From: Achromobacter deleyi
GTDB lineage: Bacteria > Pseudomonadota > Gammaproteobacteria > Burkholderiales > Burkholderiaceae_B
Direction of reading: 5' to 3'
NCBI RefSeq assembly: GCF_016127315.1
Contig: NZ_CP065997.1
Location: 3,348,001 to 3,412,000, forward strand
Length of the DNA stretch: 64,000 nt
Position numbers and translations under genes: made by a program. The notes under the pieces are model-generated. The model had not been told where the DNA came from. It did no database searches and saw nothing but the letters and a program-made list of their open reading frames with translations. Of the stretch, positions 8,941-17,730 are shown piece after piece; within the stretch, counting starts at the first letter, position 1, and the number at the start of each line of letters is the position of its first letter.

Positions 8941-9732
8941 ATGACGGACGACATGGCAGGCCGTGTGCGGCTGCAGCGCGACGGGCAACTGGCCTGGGTG
9001 ACGCTGTCGCACCCGGGGCGGCTGAACGCCATCACCGTGGGCATGTGGCGCGAACTGCGCGATGTGTTCACGCGCATCGCCGCGGACGACACGCTGCGTT
9101 GCGTGATCGTGCGCGGCGAGGGCGGCAATTTCGCCGCGGGCGCGGACATCCGCGAGTTTCCGGTCGAGCGCGCCGACGCCGCGGGCGTGCAGCGCTACCA
9201 CCGCGAGATACTGGCGCCCGCGTTGACGGCCGTGGCGCAATGCCCGCATCCGGTGGTGGCGCAGATCGAAGGCGTGTGCGTTGGCGGCGGGCTGGAGATC
9301 GCCTGCCAGTGCGACCTGCGCATCGCCGGCGAATCGGCGCGCTTCGGCGTGCCGATCAACCGGCTGGGCTTTCCCATGGCGCCCGATGAAATGCGCGGCC
9401 TGCTGGCATTGGCCGGCCGCGCCGCGACCCTGGCCATCCTGCTCGAAGGCCGCGTGTTCGGCGCCGCCGAGGCGCGGGACCTGGGCCTGCTGACGCGCAT
9501 CGTGGCCGACGCCGAGGTGGCCGCGCAGGCCCAGCGCAGCGCCGAGCGCATCAGCCAGGGCGCGCCGCTGGCCGCGCGCATCAACAAGCGCCTGTCCGCC
9601 CGCCTGGCGCAGGGCGGCGCCTTGACCGAGGCCGAATACCAGGATTATTTCTCCTACGCCGACAGCCGCGACCACAAGGAGGGCGTGCGCGCCTTCCTGG
9701 CCGGCGTAGACCCCCACTTTTCCGGAGACTGA
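8941..9732 (+). CDS. Enoyl-CoA hydratase/isomerase family protein
   Basis: The 263-residue crotonase-fold protein has an oxyanion-hole motif (GGNFAAGADIREF) and a second loop (IEGVCVGGGLEIACQCDLRIA). The Glu expected in hydratases in the 'GGGxE' turn is present, and NRLGFPMAPDE follows. Its position between malonyl-CoA decarboxylase and malonyl-CoA synthetase suggests a role in malonate or methylmalonate metabolism, but the exact acyl-CoA substrate is unknown. The ATG at 8941 follows GCGAGGGGAC, a good ribosome site. Only five bases separate its stop from the synthetase start. Confidence 0.85.
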   Translation: MTDDMAGRVRLQRDGQLAWVTLSHPGRLNAITVGMWRELRDVFTRIAADDTLRCVIVRGEGGNFAAGADIREFPVERADAAGVQRYHREILAPALTAVAQCPHPVVAQIEGVCVGGGLEIACQCDLRIAGESARFGVPINRLGFPMAPDEMRGLLALAGRAATLAILLEGRVFGAAEARDLGLLTRIVADAEVAAQAQRSAERISQGAPLAARINKRLSARLAQGGALTEAEYQDYFSYADSRDHKEGVRAFLAGVDPHFSGD

Positions 9733-9737
9733 AGACG

Positions 9738-11279
9738 GTGAGCAACGCCAATCTATATGCTGTGCTGGAGGGCGGATTCCCCGCCGATCGCAAACAGGTC
9801 GCGCTCGAAACCCCCGAGCTGGCCTACACCTGGGACGACATCGACCGCGCCACGGCCTGCCTGGCGAATCTGCTGACCTCGCTCAAGCTGCCCGCGGGCG
9901 CGCGGGTCGCGGTGCAGGTCGAGAAATCGCCCGAGGCCCTGCTGCTGTACCTGGCCACGCTGCGCGCCGGCCTGGTGTACCTGCCGCTGAACACCGCCTA
10001 CCGCGAAGCCGAGATCGAGTACTTCCTGGGCAACGCCGAACCGGCGGTGGTGGTCTGCGCCAGCAAGAACCGCGACTGGGTCCAGCGCGCCGCCGACAAG
10101 GCCGGTTGCGCCCACGTCTACACGCTCGACGAAGACCGCACCGGCACCTTGCTGGATGCCGCCGGCGGCCTGTCGCAGGCCTTCAAGACCGTCAAGCGCA
10201 AGCCGGACGACCTGGCCGCGATCCTCTACACGTCCGGCACCACCGGCCGTAGCAAGGGCGCGATGCTGTCGCATGGCAACCTGGCGTCCAACGCGCAGGT
10301 GCTGCACAAGTACTGGGGCTGGCGTTCGGACGACGTGCTGCTGCACATGCTGCCGATCTTCCACGTGCACGGCCTGTTCGTGGCCTCGCACGGCGCGCTG
10401 CTGGCCGGCGCCAAGATGATCTGGCTGCCCAAGCTGGACGCCGACCAGGCGCTGCGCTATCTGCCGCAGAGCACGGTGATGATGGGCGTGCCGACCTACT
10501 ACGTGCGGCTGCTGGCCGACAAGCGCTTCAACCGCGACGCGTGCGCCAACATGCGCCTGTTCATCTCGGGCTCGGCGCCGCTGCTGTCCGAGACCTTCAA
10601 CGATTTCCGCGAGCGCAGCGGCCACGCCATCCTGGAACGCTACGGCATGAGCGAGACCGTCATGCTGACCTCCAACCCGTATGACGCGGCCGATGGCGAA
10701 CGCCTGGCCGGCACGGTGGGCCGGGCCTTGCCGGGCGTGCAGGTGCGGGTGGTGGACGACGCCGGCATCGCGCTGGCGCCGGGCGAGATCGGCAACGTGC
10801 AGGTGCGCGGGCCCAACGTGTTCTCGGGCTACTGGCGCATGCCGGAAAAGACCCGCGAGGAATTCACCCGGGACGGCTGGTTCAAGACCGGCGACGTGGG
10901 CCGCTGGGGCGGCGAATCCGCCGGCCGCGACGTGCCCGCCGACTACCTGTCGATCGTCGGCCGCAGCAAGGACCTGATCATCTCCGGCGGCTTCAACGTC
11001 TATCCGAAAGAGATCGAGACGCTGATCGACGACATGCCGGGCGTGGCCGAGTCGGCCGTCATCGGCGTGCCGCACGCCGACTTCGGCGAAGCGGTGGTGG
11101 CGGTGGTGGTGCCCAAGGAGGGCGTGTCGCTGGACGCCGCCGCGATGCAGGCGGAGCTGAAGGCACGCATCGCCAACTTCAAGGTGCCCAAGCGCGTGCA
11201 CATCGTCGACCAGTTGCCGCGCAACACCATGGGCAAGGTGCAGAAGAACGTGCTGCGCGAAACCTATCAGGCGCTGTAG
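9738..11279 (+). CDS. matB: Malonyl-CoA synthetase (acyl-CoA ligase family)
   Basis: This ANL-superfamily ligase activates malonate with ATP and CoA. It has 513 residues, close to rhizobial MatB. Visible motifs are the P-loop (LYTSGTTGRSKGAMLSH), HVHGLF, the adenylate-binding YGMSETVMLTSNPY, the hinge GDVGRW...SIVGRSKDLIISGG, and the terminal catalytic Lys region (LPRNTMGKVQKNVLRE). A GTG start at 9738 is used. The operon partner malonyl-CoA decarboxylase converts its product to acetyl-CoA, so malonate uptake would feed central metabolism. Methylmalonate could be an alternative substrate. Confidence 0.88.
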   Translation: MSNANLYAVLEGGFPADRKQVALETPELAYTWDDIDRATACLANLLTSLKLPAGARVAVQVEKSPEALLLYLATLRAGLVYLPLNTAYREAEIEYFLGNAEPAVVVCASKNRDWVQRAADKAGCAHVYTLDEDRTGTLLDAAGGLSQAFKTVKRKPDDLAAILYTSGTTGRSKGAMLSHGNLASNAQVLHKYWGWRSDDVLLHMLPIFHVHGLFVASHGALLAGAKMIWLPKLDADQALRYLPQSTVMMGVPTYYVRLLADKRFNRDACANMRLFISGSAPLLSETFNDFRERSGHAILERYGMSETVMLTSNPYDAADGERLAGTVGRALPGVQVRVVDDAGIALAPGEIGNVQVRGPNVFSGYWRMPEKTREEFTRDGWFKTGDVGRWGGESAGRDVPADYLSIVGRSKDLIISGGFNVYPKEIETLIDDMPGVAESAVIGVPHADFGEAVVAVVVPKEGVSLDAAAMQAELKARIANFKVPKRVHIVDQLPRNTMGKVQKNVLRETYQAL

Positions 11280-11292
11280 CGCCCTCATGCCG

Positions 11293-11322
11293 GGCCGGTC
11301 CATCGGGGCCGGCCATTTTTTT
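11293..11322 (+). terminator. Intrinsic terminator after malonyl-CoA synthetase
   Basis: A GGCCGG/CCGGCC stem, extended by two or three inner pairs, is followed by seven T residues (11316-11322). It lies 14 bases past the synthetase stop and may separate, or partly attenuate, expression of the downstream binding-protein gene. Confidence 0.7.
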
Positions 11323-11439
11323 CAAGGAGCCCGATCCCTTCCAGAACGATTCCCGAACCAGGCAGCATCCCAACCCAAGAACACAAGAGACGAGACGCGG
11401 GAAACGCGCCGTCCCCACGCTGCAGCAAGAGGAGACAAT

Positions 11440-12414
11440 ATGAAATACCGCACACTCGCCGCGGCCCTGCTGGCCACGCTGGCCGCCGGTTTCGCCGGCA
11501 GCGCCGGCGCCGCGTCCTGGCCGGAACGGCCCATCACGCTCATCGTGCCCTTTCCCGCCGGGGGCGGCACCGATACCTTCGCCCGGCCCCTGGCCCAGCA
11601 GTTGACGATGCAACTGGGCCAGTCAGTGGTGATCGACAACAAGGGCGGCGCGGGCGGCACCGTCGGCGCGGGCGTGGCCGCCAAGGCCCGACCCGATGGC
11701 TACACCTTCTTCATGGGGGGCGCGCACCACGCGCTGGCGCCGTCGCTGTACAAGAGCCTGAACTACAACATCCAGAAGGACTTCGTGCCGGTGGCGCTGG
11801 TGGCGCAGCCGCCGCAGGTGGTGGTCATCAACGCCACCAAGCTGCCGGTCAAGACGCTGCAGGAATTCATCGCCTACGCCAAGCAGCATCCCGGCGACGT
11901 CAACTTCGGCACCGCCGGCAAGGGCAGCACGCACCACCTGGCCGGCGAGCTGTTCGCGATGCAGACCGGCATCAAGCTGGTCGACGTGCCGTACCAGGGG
12001 GCCGGCCCGATGCTGACCGCGCTGATCGGCGGGCAGGTGGACCTGGCCTTCGACGGCCTGGGTTCGTCTTCCGGCCACATCCGTTCGGGCGCGATCAAGC
12101 CGCTGGCGGTGGCCGCGGAGCAGCGCTCGCCGTCGTTGCCGGATGTGCCGACCGCGGCCGAGGCCGGGGTGCCGAACTACGTGGTGTCGACCTGGTATGC
12201 GATCTGGGCGCCCGCCGGCACGCCGCAGGAGGCGGTGGACCGCATGACCGCCGAGATCACCAAGGCCCTGAACACGCCCAAGATCAAGGAGACCTGGGAG
12301 AGCAACGGCACCTCGGTGCCGACGCTGACCGGTCCGGCCTTCGGCAAGTTCGTCGACAGCGAAGTGGCGCGCTGGGCCAAGGTGGTGTCGGACTCGGGGG
12401 TGAAGCTGGATTGA
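11440..12414 (+). CDS. Tripartite tricarboxylate transporter substrate-binding protein (Bug/TctC family)
   Basis: The 324-residue periplasmic binding protein has a Sec signal (MKYRTLAAALLATLAAGF, cut after AGA near residue 25). The Bug fold hallmarks are PITLIVPFPAGGGTDTFARP, IDNKGGAGGTVG, TAGKGSTHHLAGELF and VPYQGAGPMLTALIGGQVD. Such proteins are hugely expanded in Bordetella and Achromobacter and bind carboxylates; here malonate is the obvious guess from the operon. The partner membrane proteins TctA/TctB are not in the window. The start at 11440 follows AAGAGGAGA. Confidence 0.9.
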   Translation: MKYRTLAAALLATLAAGFAGSAGAASWPERPITLIVPFPAGGGTDTFARPLAQQLTMQLGQSVVIDNKGGAGGTVGAGVAAKARPDGYTFFMGGAHHALAPSLYKSLNYNIQKDFVPVALVAQPPQVVVINATKLPVKTLQEFIAYAKQHPGDVNFGTAGKGSTHHLAGELFAMQTGIKLVDVPYQGAGPMLTALIGGQVDLAFDGLGSSSGHIRSGAIKPLAVAAEQRSPSLPDVPTAAEAGVPNYVVSTWYAIWAPAGTPQEAVDRMTAEITKALNTPKIKETWESNGTSVPTLTGPAFGKFVDSEVARWAKVVSDSGVKLD

Positions 12415-12442
12415 TGCGCGGTCGGACCGGAGTGGATTACAA

Positions 12443-12463
12443 TTGATAACCATTATCATTATT
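12443..12463. promoter_or_regulatory. Fur box upstream of fecI-like sigma factor
   Basis: TTGATAACCATTATCATTATT closely resembles the Fur consensus GATAATGATAATCATTATC. It is placed 24-44 bases upstream of the sigma-factor ATG, consistent with iron repression of the FecI-FecR genes. Confidence 0.8.
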
Positions 12464-12486
12464 CCATCCACCTTCCGGTCCGTAGC

Positions 12487-12993
12487 ATGGCCATCAATCA
12501 CAGCGGCGCTCACGCGCCTGTCGAAGGGCTTTACCAGCAACACCAGTCCTGGCTGCGCGATTGGTTGCGGCGCAAGACCGGCTGCCCGTTCGACGCGGCC
12601 GACCTGACGCAGGACACCTTCCTCAAGGTGCTGCTGCGCGCCGGGGAGGCGCGCAGCTACCGCGAGCCGCGCGCCTACCTGGTGACCATCGCCCATGGCC
12701 TGATGGTCAACCTGTTCCGGCGCCGCGACATCGAGCGCGCCTATCTCGACACGTTGGCGGCCCACGAAGAGGGGCTGGCCCCGTCGCCCGAACGCCGCGC
12801 GTTGGCGCTGGAGGCGCTGGTCGAGATCGACCGGTTGCTCGACGGCCTGCCGCCCAAGGTGCGCAAGGCGTTCCTGTTGTCGCAACTGGAAGGGCTGCGC
12901 CACGGCGAGATCGCCGAATGCCTGCAGGTCTCGGTCAGTTCCGTGCGCCAGTATCTGGCACGCGCCATGCAGCATTGCCTGTCGGCATGGTGA
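12487..12993 (+). CDS. FecI-type ECF sigma factor for iron uptake
   Basis: The 168-residue ECF sigma factor has region 2 (AADLTQDTFLKVLLRAGEAR, REPRAYLVTIAHGLMVNLFRRR) and region 4 (LPPKVRKAFLLSQLEGLRHG, EIAECLQVSVSSVRQYLARAM). The domains and length match FecI/PvdS-like iron-starvation sigmas. A Fur box lies just upstream, an anti-sigma FecR gene overlaps its end by 7 bases, and a TonB receptor with a signalling domain follows. The three form a classic cell-surface signalling circuit. Confidence 0.92.
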   Translation: MAINHSGAHAPVEGLYQQHQSWLRDWLRRKTGCPFDAADLTQDTFLKVLLRAGEARSYREPRAYLVTIAHGLMVNLFRRRDIERAYLDTLAAHEEGLAPSPERRALALEALVEIDRLLDGLPPKVRKAFLLSQLEGLRHGEIAECLQVSVSSVRQYLARAMQHCLSAW

Positions 12994-13949
12994 ACGGCCG
13001 GGCCGACAAGCTGCCCGAGGCCGTGATCCGCGAAGCCAGCCTGTGGTTCGTACGGCTCGGGGCGGAAGAGGCGGGCGCCGCCGATACCGCGGCGTGGCGC
13101 CGCTGGCTGCAGGCCAGTCCGGCGCACCAGGCCGCCTGGGATCGGGTGGAATGCCTGGGCCGCCAGTTCGGCCAGGTCGACCCGCAGGCCGGGATCGCCG
13201 CGCTTGACCAGCCTCGCTCGCGGGGCCGGCGTCAGGCCTTGAAGGCGCTGTCGCTGGCGTTGGGCGCGGGCGGCTTGACCGCCGCGGGCCTGCAATGGCA
13301 GACCTGGACAGCGGCGCTGAGCACGCGCGTCGGTGAGCGCCGCAGCGTCACGCTGGACGACGGCAGCATCCTTACATTGAATACCGACAGCGCAGCCGAC
13401 GTGCGCTTCGATGCCGGCCAGCGCCTGGTCATCCTGCGGCGCGGAGAATTGCACGTGGCGTCGCATCCCGACGCGCGCCAGCCGCCGCGGCCGCTGCGGG
13501 TGGTCACGCCCATGGGCCAGGTCACGGCGCTGGGCACGCGCTACACGGTGCGGCTGCTGGACGGGCAGGCCTGGACCGCCGTAAGCGAAGGCGCGGTACG
13601 GATCGAGCCCGCGAATGGCGCCGCCGACGCGGCGCGCACCATCGAGGCCGGCTTCTCGGCGTACTTCGACCGCGTCCTGGTGCAGCCGGCGCGGCCGGCG
13701 CCGCATGCCGCCGCCTGGGTCCAGGGCGCGCTCTATGCCGACAACATGCGGCTGGACGACTTCATCGCCGAGCTGGGACGGCACCGGTCCGGCCGCATCG
13801 CCTGCGATCCCGCGGTGGCCGCGTTGCGCATTTCCGGCTCTTTCCCGCTGGGCGACAGCGACCGCATCCTGGCCGCGGTCGAGCGCGCGCTGCCAGTGCG
13901 GGTCGAGCGCTACACGCGTTATTGGGTGACGCTGCGGGCCAGGCCTTGA
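12987..13949 (+). CDS. FecR-type transmembrane sigma-factor regulator
   Basis: The 320-residue product has a cytoplasmic N-terminal domain (DUF4880-like: REASLWFVRLGAEEAGAADT, ending WDRVECLGRQ) that binds the sigma factor. One weak membrane segment follows (ALKALSLALGAGGLTAAGLQ, about residues 80-100). The periplasmic FecR domain comes next (TRVGERRSVTLDDGSILTLN, FDAGQRLVILRRGELHV, VTALGTRYTVRLLDG). The C-terminal STN-like part (ADNMRLDDFIAELGRHRSG) contacts the receptor signalling domain. ATG 12987 overlaps the fecI stop, giving translational coupling. Confidence 0.9.
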   Translation: MVNGRADKLPEAVIREASLWFVRLGAEEAGAADTAAWRRWLQASPAHQAAWDRVECLGRQFGQVDPQAGIAALDQPRSRGRRQALKALSLALGAGGLTAAGLQWQTWTAALSTRVGERRSVTLDDGSILTLNTDSAADVRFDAGQRLVILRRGELHVASHPDARQPPRPLRVVTPMGQVTALGTRYTVRLLDGQAWTAVSEGAVRIEPANGAADAARTIEAGFSAYFDRVLVQPARPAPHAAAWVQGALYADNMRLDDFIAELGRHRSGRIACDPAVAALRISGSFPLGDSDRILAAVERALPVRVERYTRYWVTLRARP

Positions 13950-14068
13950 GCCGCATGCGGCGGGCCACGCGCCAGCCGTCCAAAAAAAACAGACAGGGCC
14001 TGTCACTTTCGTGGTCTCGATTGGCATACGGGTGTAGCCCCGACTTTCTTTGCCTGGAAACCCACGAT

Positions 14069-16504
14069 ATGTCTCTGCCTTTTTCTCCTATCCACCCTGA
14101 CGCGCCGGCCAGTCCGCGCATGAAGGCGTTCGCCGCGCTGGTGCTGGCCGCCATGGCGGGCGGCGCCCTGGCGCCGCAGCCGGTGCGCGCGCAGGCCGCG
14201 CCGGCCGCCACCGCTGGCCGCGGCGTCAATGTGCCGGCCGGTCCGTTGGGCGCGGCGCTGGCGGGGTTCGCGCAACAGGCACGGGTGCTGCTGTCGTTCG
14301 ACCCGGCCTTGACCGAGGGCATGCAGAGCCCTGGCCTGCAAGGCGATTACAGCGTGGAGCAGGGCTTTGCCGCGTTGCTCGCGGGCACGTCGCTCGAGGT
14401 CTTGCGCCGTGGCGACGGCGACTATCTGTTGCAGCGCGCCGGCCAGACCACCCAGCTGGCGCCGGTGCTGGTGCTGGGGGCCGGCGCCACCACGGAAGGC
14501 TCCGGCCTCTACACCGCCGACTGGATGCGTTCGGCCAACGGACTGGTGCTGTCGCAGCGCGAAACGCCGCAGTCCACCAGCGTGCTGACCCGCCAGCAGC
14601 TGGACGATCGCTCCATCAGCAGCGTGCGCGACGTGATGGAAAACGCCACCGGCATGAATGTGCAGCAGGCCGAATCGGAACGCCTGAGCTACTACTCGCG
14701 CGGCTTTTCCCTGGATACGTTCCAGTTCGACGGCGTGGTCAAGCCGCTGAACGGGCTGTACCAGTTCGGCGATGGCAACCTGGACCCGGTGATCTACGAC
14801 CACGTCGAGATCATTCGCGGCGCGACCGGCCTGATGAGCGGCACCGGCAATCCGGGCGGCTCGGTCAATTTCATCCGCAAGCGGCCGACGCGTGATTTCC
14901 AGGGCAGCGTGAAGGCGGCCGCCGGCACCGAGGATACCTATCGGGGCGAGATCGATCTGTCGACGCCGTTCAACGAGTCGGGCTCGGTGCGAGGCCGGCT
15001 GGTTGGCGCCAAGGAGCGCCGCGGCGACACGATGGACCTGTACAAGAAAAAGCGCGACGTGCTCTACGGCATCGTCGAGGCCGACGTGGCGGCGGCGACC
15101 ACGGTCAGCCTGGGCGGGTCGGTGCAACGCACCCGGCCCAGCGGCATCAGCTGGGGCGGACTGCCGGCGCTGGACGCCGAGGGCAAGCCGATCGATTGGC
15201 CCAAGGGCCAGGCCATGGGCGCCAAATGGTCGCGCTGGGACACCGATTCGCACGAGTATTTCGCCCAGGTCGAGCACGGTTTCGCCAACGGCTGGAACGC
15301 GCGCCTGTCATACACGCGGCTGGAGAACACCTTCAACGCGCCGCTGCTGTTCACCTCCGACGTGCCGCTGACCATCGATGGCTTTTCCGAACCGCCGCTG
15401 CTGCGCAAGTTCAAGGGCGGCAGCGACCAGGACGTGTACGGCGGATCGCTCGACGGCGGCTTCGATGCCTTCGGCCGGCGTCACCAGTTCAACCTCGGTT
15501 TCTCGCATTCGGTCATCAAGGCCTGGAACCAGAGCTGGGACACCAGCGACCAGGCGGGCTATCCGATCCCGGACATCAAGAACTGGACCGGCGACTGGCC
15601 CACGCCCACCTGGGACATCCTGTCGCTGTCGCAAACCCATCGCGACAAGCAGACCGGCATCTACGGCACCTTGCGCCTGGGACTGACCGACAGCTTGCAC
15701 CTGCTGACCGGCGCGCGCTGGACCCGCTGGGAGTCCACCGAGACCAGCGGCGGCGTCACAGGCTATTCGCACACTTATTCGGAAGTCACGCCCTACGTGG
15801 GCCTGACCTATGACCTGGACGATACCTATACCGCCTACGCCAGCTATACCAACATCTTCCAGCCGCAGATGGTGAAGACGCGCGACTGGAGCATGGCGGG
15901 GCCGGCCTACGGCCACAACTACGAGGCGGGACTGAAAGCGTCGTACCTGGACGGACGCCTGAACGCGTCGGTGGCGGTGTTCCAGACCGACCAGAAGGAT
16001 GTCGCGGAGTATGGCGGCTATGACTACGCGCACGACGACGGCTGGTACTACATCCTGGATGGCACCCGCACCCGCGGTTTCGAGGTCGAGTTGGCGGGCG
16101 AGGTGACGCCGGGCTGGAATGTGTTCCTGGGGTACACCTACCGCCAGTCCAAGGACAACGAGGGCAAGAAAGTGCAGACCACCCAGCCGGAGCAACTGCT
16201 CAAGCTGAGCACCGCCTACCGCCTGCCGGGCGCCTGGAACAAGCTGACGGTGGGGGGCGGCGTGCGCTGGCAGAGCCAGACCAGCGCGCAGACCTATTAC
16301 GGCCTGCAGTCCGGCGCGATCGTGCAGAAGCCATACGCGTTGTTCGACCTGATGGCGCAGTACAACTTCAGCGACAAGACCCAGCTGCAGCTCAATGTGC
16401 GCAACCTGGCCGACAAGAAGTACTACCGCTCGATGGGCTTCTACAACTCGGTCTTTTACGGCGAAGGCCGCAGCGCGCTGGTCACGCTGACCCAGCGCTT
16501 CTAG
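14069..16504 (+). CDS. TonB-dependent siderophore receptor with signalling (STN) domain
   Basis: This outer-membrane ferric-siderophore transporter also signals to FecR/FecI. The 811-residue protein has a signal peptide (FAALVLAAMAGGALAPQPVR). The STN domain follows (VNVPAGPLGAALAGFAQQAR, SVEQGFAALLAGTSLEVLRR), then a plug domain (SVLTRQQLDDRSISSVRDVM, FDGVVKPLNGLYQFG, EIIRGATGLMSGTGNPGGSV). A 22-strand barrel ends in a terminal Phe (LVTLTQRF). The layout is that of FpvA/FoxA-like receptors; the siderophore cannot be named. The start MSLPFSPIHPD is preferred; a later Met (MKAFAALV, residue 17) is possible. Confidence 0.9.
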   Translation: MSLPFSPIHPDAPASPRMKAFAALVLAAMAGGALAPQPVRAQAAPAATAGRGVNVPAGPLGAALAGFAQQARVLLSFDPALTEGMQSPGLQGDYSVEQGFAALLAGTSLEVLRRGDGDYLLQRAGQTTQLAPVLVLGAGATTEGSGLYTADWMRSANGLVLSQRETPQSTSVLTRQQLDDRSISSVRDVMENATGMNVQQAESERLSYYSRGFSLDTFQFDGVVKPLNGLYQFGDGNLDPVIYDHVEIIRGATGLMSGTGNPGGSVNFIRKRPTRDFQGSVKAAAGTEDTYRGEIDLSTPFNESGSVRGRLVGAKERRGDTMDLYKKKRDVLYGIVEADVAAATTVSLGGSVQRTRPSGISWGGLPALDAEGKPIDWPKGQAMGAKWSRWDTDSHEYFAQVEHGFANGWNARLSYTRLENTFNAPLLFTSDVPLTIDGFSEPPLLRKFKGGSDQDVYGGSLDGGFDAFGRRHQFNLGFSHSVIKAWNQSWDTSDQAGYPIPDIKNWTGDWPTPTWDILSLSQTHRDKQTGIYGTLRLGLTDSLHLLTGARWTRWESTETSGGVTGYSHTYSEVTPYVGLTYDLDDTYTAYASYTNIFQPQMVKTRDWSMAGPAYGHNYEAGLKASYLDGRLNASVAVFQTDQKDVAEYGGYDYAHDDGWYYILDGTRTRGFEVELAGEVTPGWNVFLGYTYRQSKDNEGKKVQTTQPEQLLKLSTAYRLPGAWNKLTVGGGVRWQSQTSAQTYYGLQSGAIVQKPYALFDLMAQYNFSDKTQLQLNVRNLADKKYYRSMGFYNSVFYGEGRSALVTLTQRF

Positions 16505-16531
16505 GGCCTGCGCCGCGACCGCCCGGGCGTT

Positions 16532-17488
16532 TCAGCGCCAGTCGCTGGCCAGGCTGAGCCTGGCCAGCTGGTCGCGCGTCAGCGTCAGGCTGGCGGCCTT
16601 GACCAGTTCGTCCAGCTGCGCCAGCGATGTCGCGCTGACGATCGGCGAGGTAATGCCCGGCTGCGCGATCTGCCAGGCCAGCGCGGCCTGCGCGGGCGTA
16701 CAGTTGGCATCCTCGGCGACTTCATCCAGCGCCTTCAGGATGCGGTAGCCGCGATCGTTCAGGTAGGTGTCGACGATCTTCTTGCCGCGCGCGCTCTTGC
16801 CGACGTCGGCCGGGCTGCGGTACTTGCCGCTGAGAAAGCCGCTGGCCAGCGCGTAATAGTTGATGGTGCCCAGGTCCTGCGCCTTGACCAGCGCCTGCAG
16901 GTGGCCTTCGAACGGTTCGCGGCTGTACAGGTTGTATTCCGGCTGGATGCTCTCGTAGCGCGGCAGGTTGTGCCGTTCGCTGGCGATCAGCGCTTCGGAC
17001 AGGCGCACCGCGGTGTAGTTGGAGGCGCCGATGGCGCGCACCTTGCCGGCCTCGATCAGCTTGGCGTACTCGCCCAGCGTGTCGGTGAGCGGGGTGTCGG
17101 GGTCGTCCTTGTGCGACTGGTACAGGTCGACGTGGTCGGTCTGCAGCCGCGCCAGCGAGGCGTCCAGCGAGCGCCGGATGTAGGCCGGCGCCAGGCCCTT
17201 GGCGTCCGGGCCCATCTCCATGCCGACCTTGGTGGCGATCAGCACGCGCTCGCGCTTGCCCGAGCGCTTGAGCCATTTGCCGATCAGGGCCTCGGATTCG
17301 CCGCCCTGATTGCCCGGCACCCAGCGCGAATAGACGTCGGCGGTGTCGATGAAATTCAGGCCCGCGTCGACCAGGGCGTCCAGCAGCGAAAAGGTGCCGG
17401 CTTCGTCAACGGTCCAGCCGAAGACGTTGCCGCCGAAGGTGAGGGGAGGGATCTGCAGGCCGGAACGGCCCAATGCGCGTTTGATCAT
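16532..17488 (-). CDS. Aldo/keto reductase
   Basis: The 318-residue NADPH-dependent oxidoreductase has a TIM-barrel fold. The AKR tetrad is visible: Asp and Tyr in FIDTADVYS, Lys in LIATKVGMEMG and His in LYQSHKDD. Coenzyme-binding residues near the end (LAWQIAQPGITSPIVSAT) fit the YajO/YghZ-like group. It is convergent with the siderophore receptor (27 bases between the stops) and stands alone. The physiological aldehyde substrate is not predictable. Confidence 0.9.
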   Translation of the reverse strand: MIKRALGRSGLQIPPLTFGGNVFGWTVDEAGTFSLLDALVDAGLNFIDTADVYSRWVPGNQGGESEALIGKWLKRSGKRERVLIATKVGMEMGPDAKGLAPAYIRRSLDASLARLQTDHVDLYQSHKDDPDTPLTDTLGEYAKLIEAGKVRAIGASNYTAVRLSEALIASERHNLPRYESIQPEYNLYSREPFEGHLQALVKAQDLGTINYYALASGFLSGKYRSPADVGKSARGKKIVDTYLNDRGYRILKALDEVAEDANCTPAQAALAWQIAQPGITSPIVSATSLAQLDELVKAASLTLTRDQLARLSLASDWR

Positions 17489-17650
17489 GATGTGGCCCTT
17501 TGGATGTCGCGGATGTCGTGTCGCGCGGGGGCGGCGCTTTTAGTATATTGGCGCCGCGCGCCCCGGCATGGGGCAGGCGTGCCGCGCATGCACCATTTCA
17601 GGGATTCCCCCCAAGTGAATTTGTGTTGCGACACGTTAGACTATACGGCT

Positions 17651-17694
17651 TTACGGCTGTCCGGACCGCGGGGAAGCCCGCGGAACAGCCGTAA
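17651..17694 (+). promoter_or_regulatory. Long perfect leader hairpin upstream of the TrpX-like gene
   Basis: TTACGGCTGT (17651-17660) pairs exactly with ACAGCCGTAA (17685-17694). An inner 7-bp stem CCGCGGG/CCCGCGG closes on a GAAG loop, with a five-base bulge on one side and a single base on the other. It lies 36 bases upstream of the start codon and is not followed by a T-run. It is either a structured 5'UTR element or a large operator. Confidence 0.55.
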
Positions 17695-17730
17695 TAATGA
17701 ACAAATACCAAGGGTTCAAGGAGCTTACCT

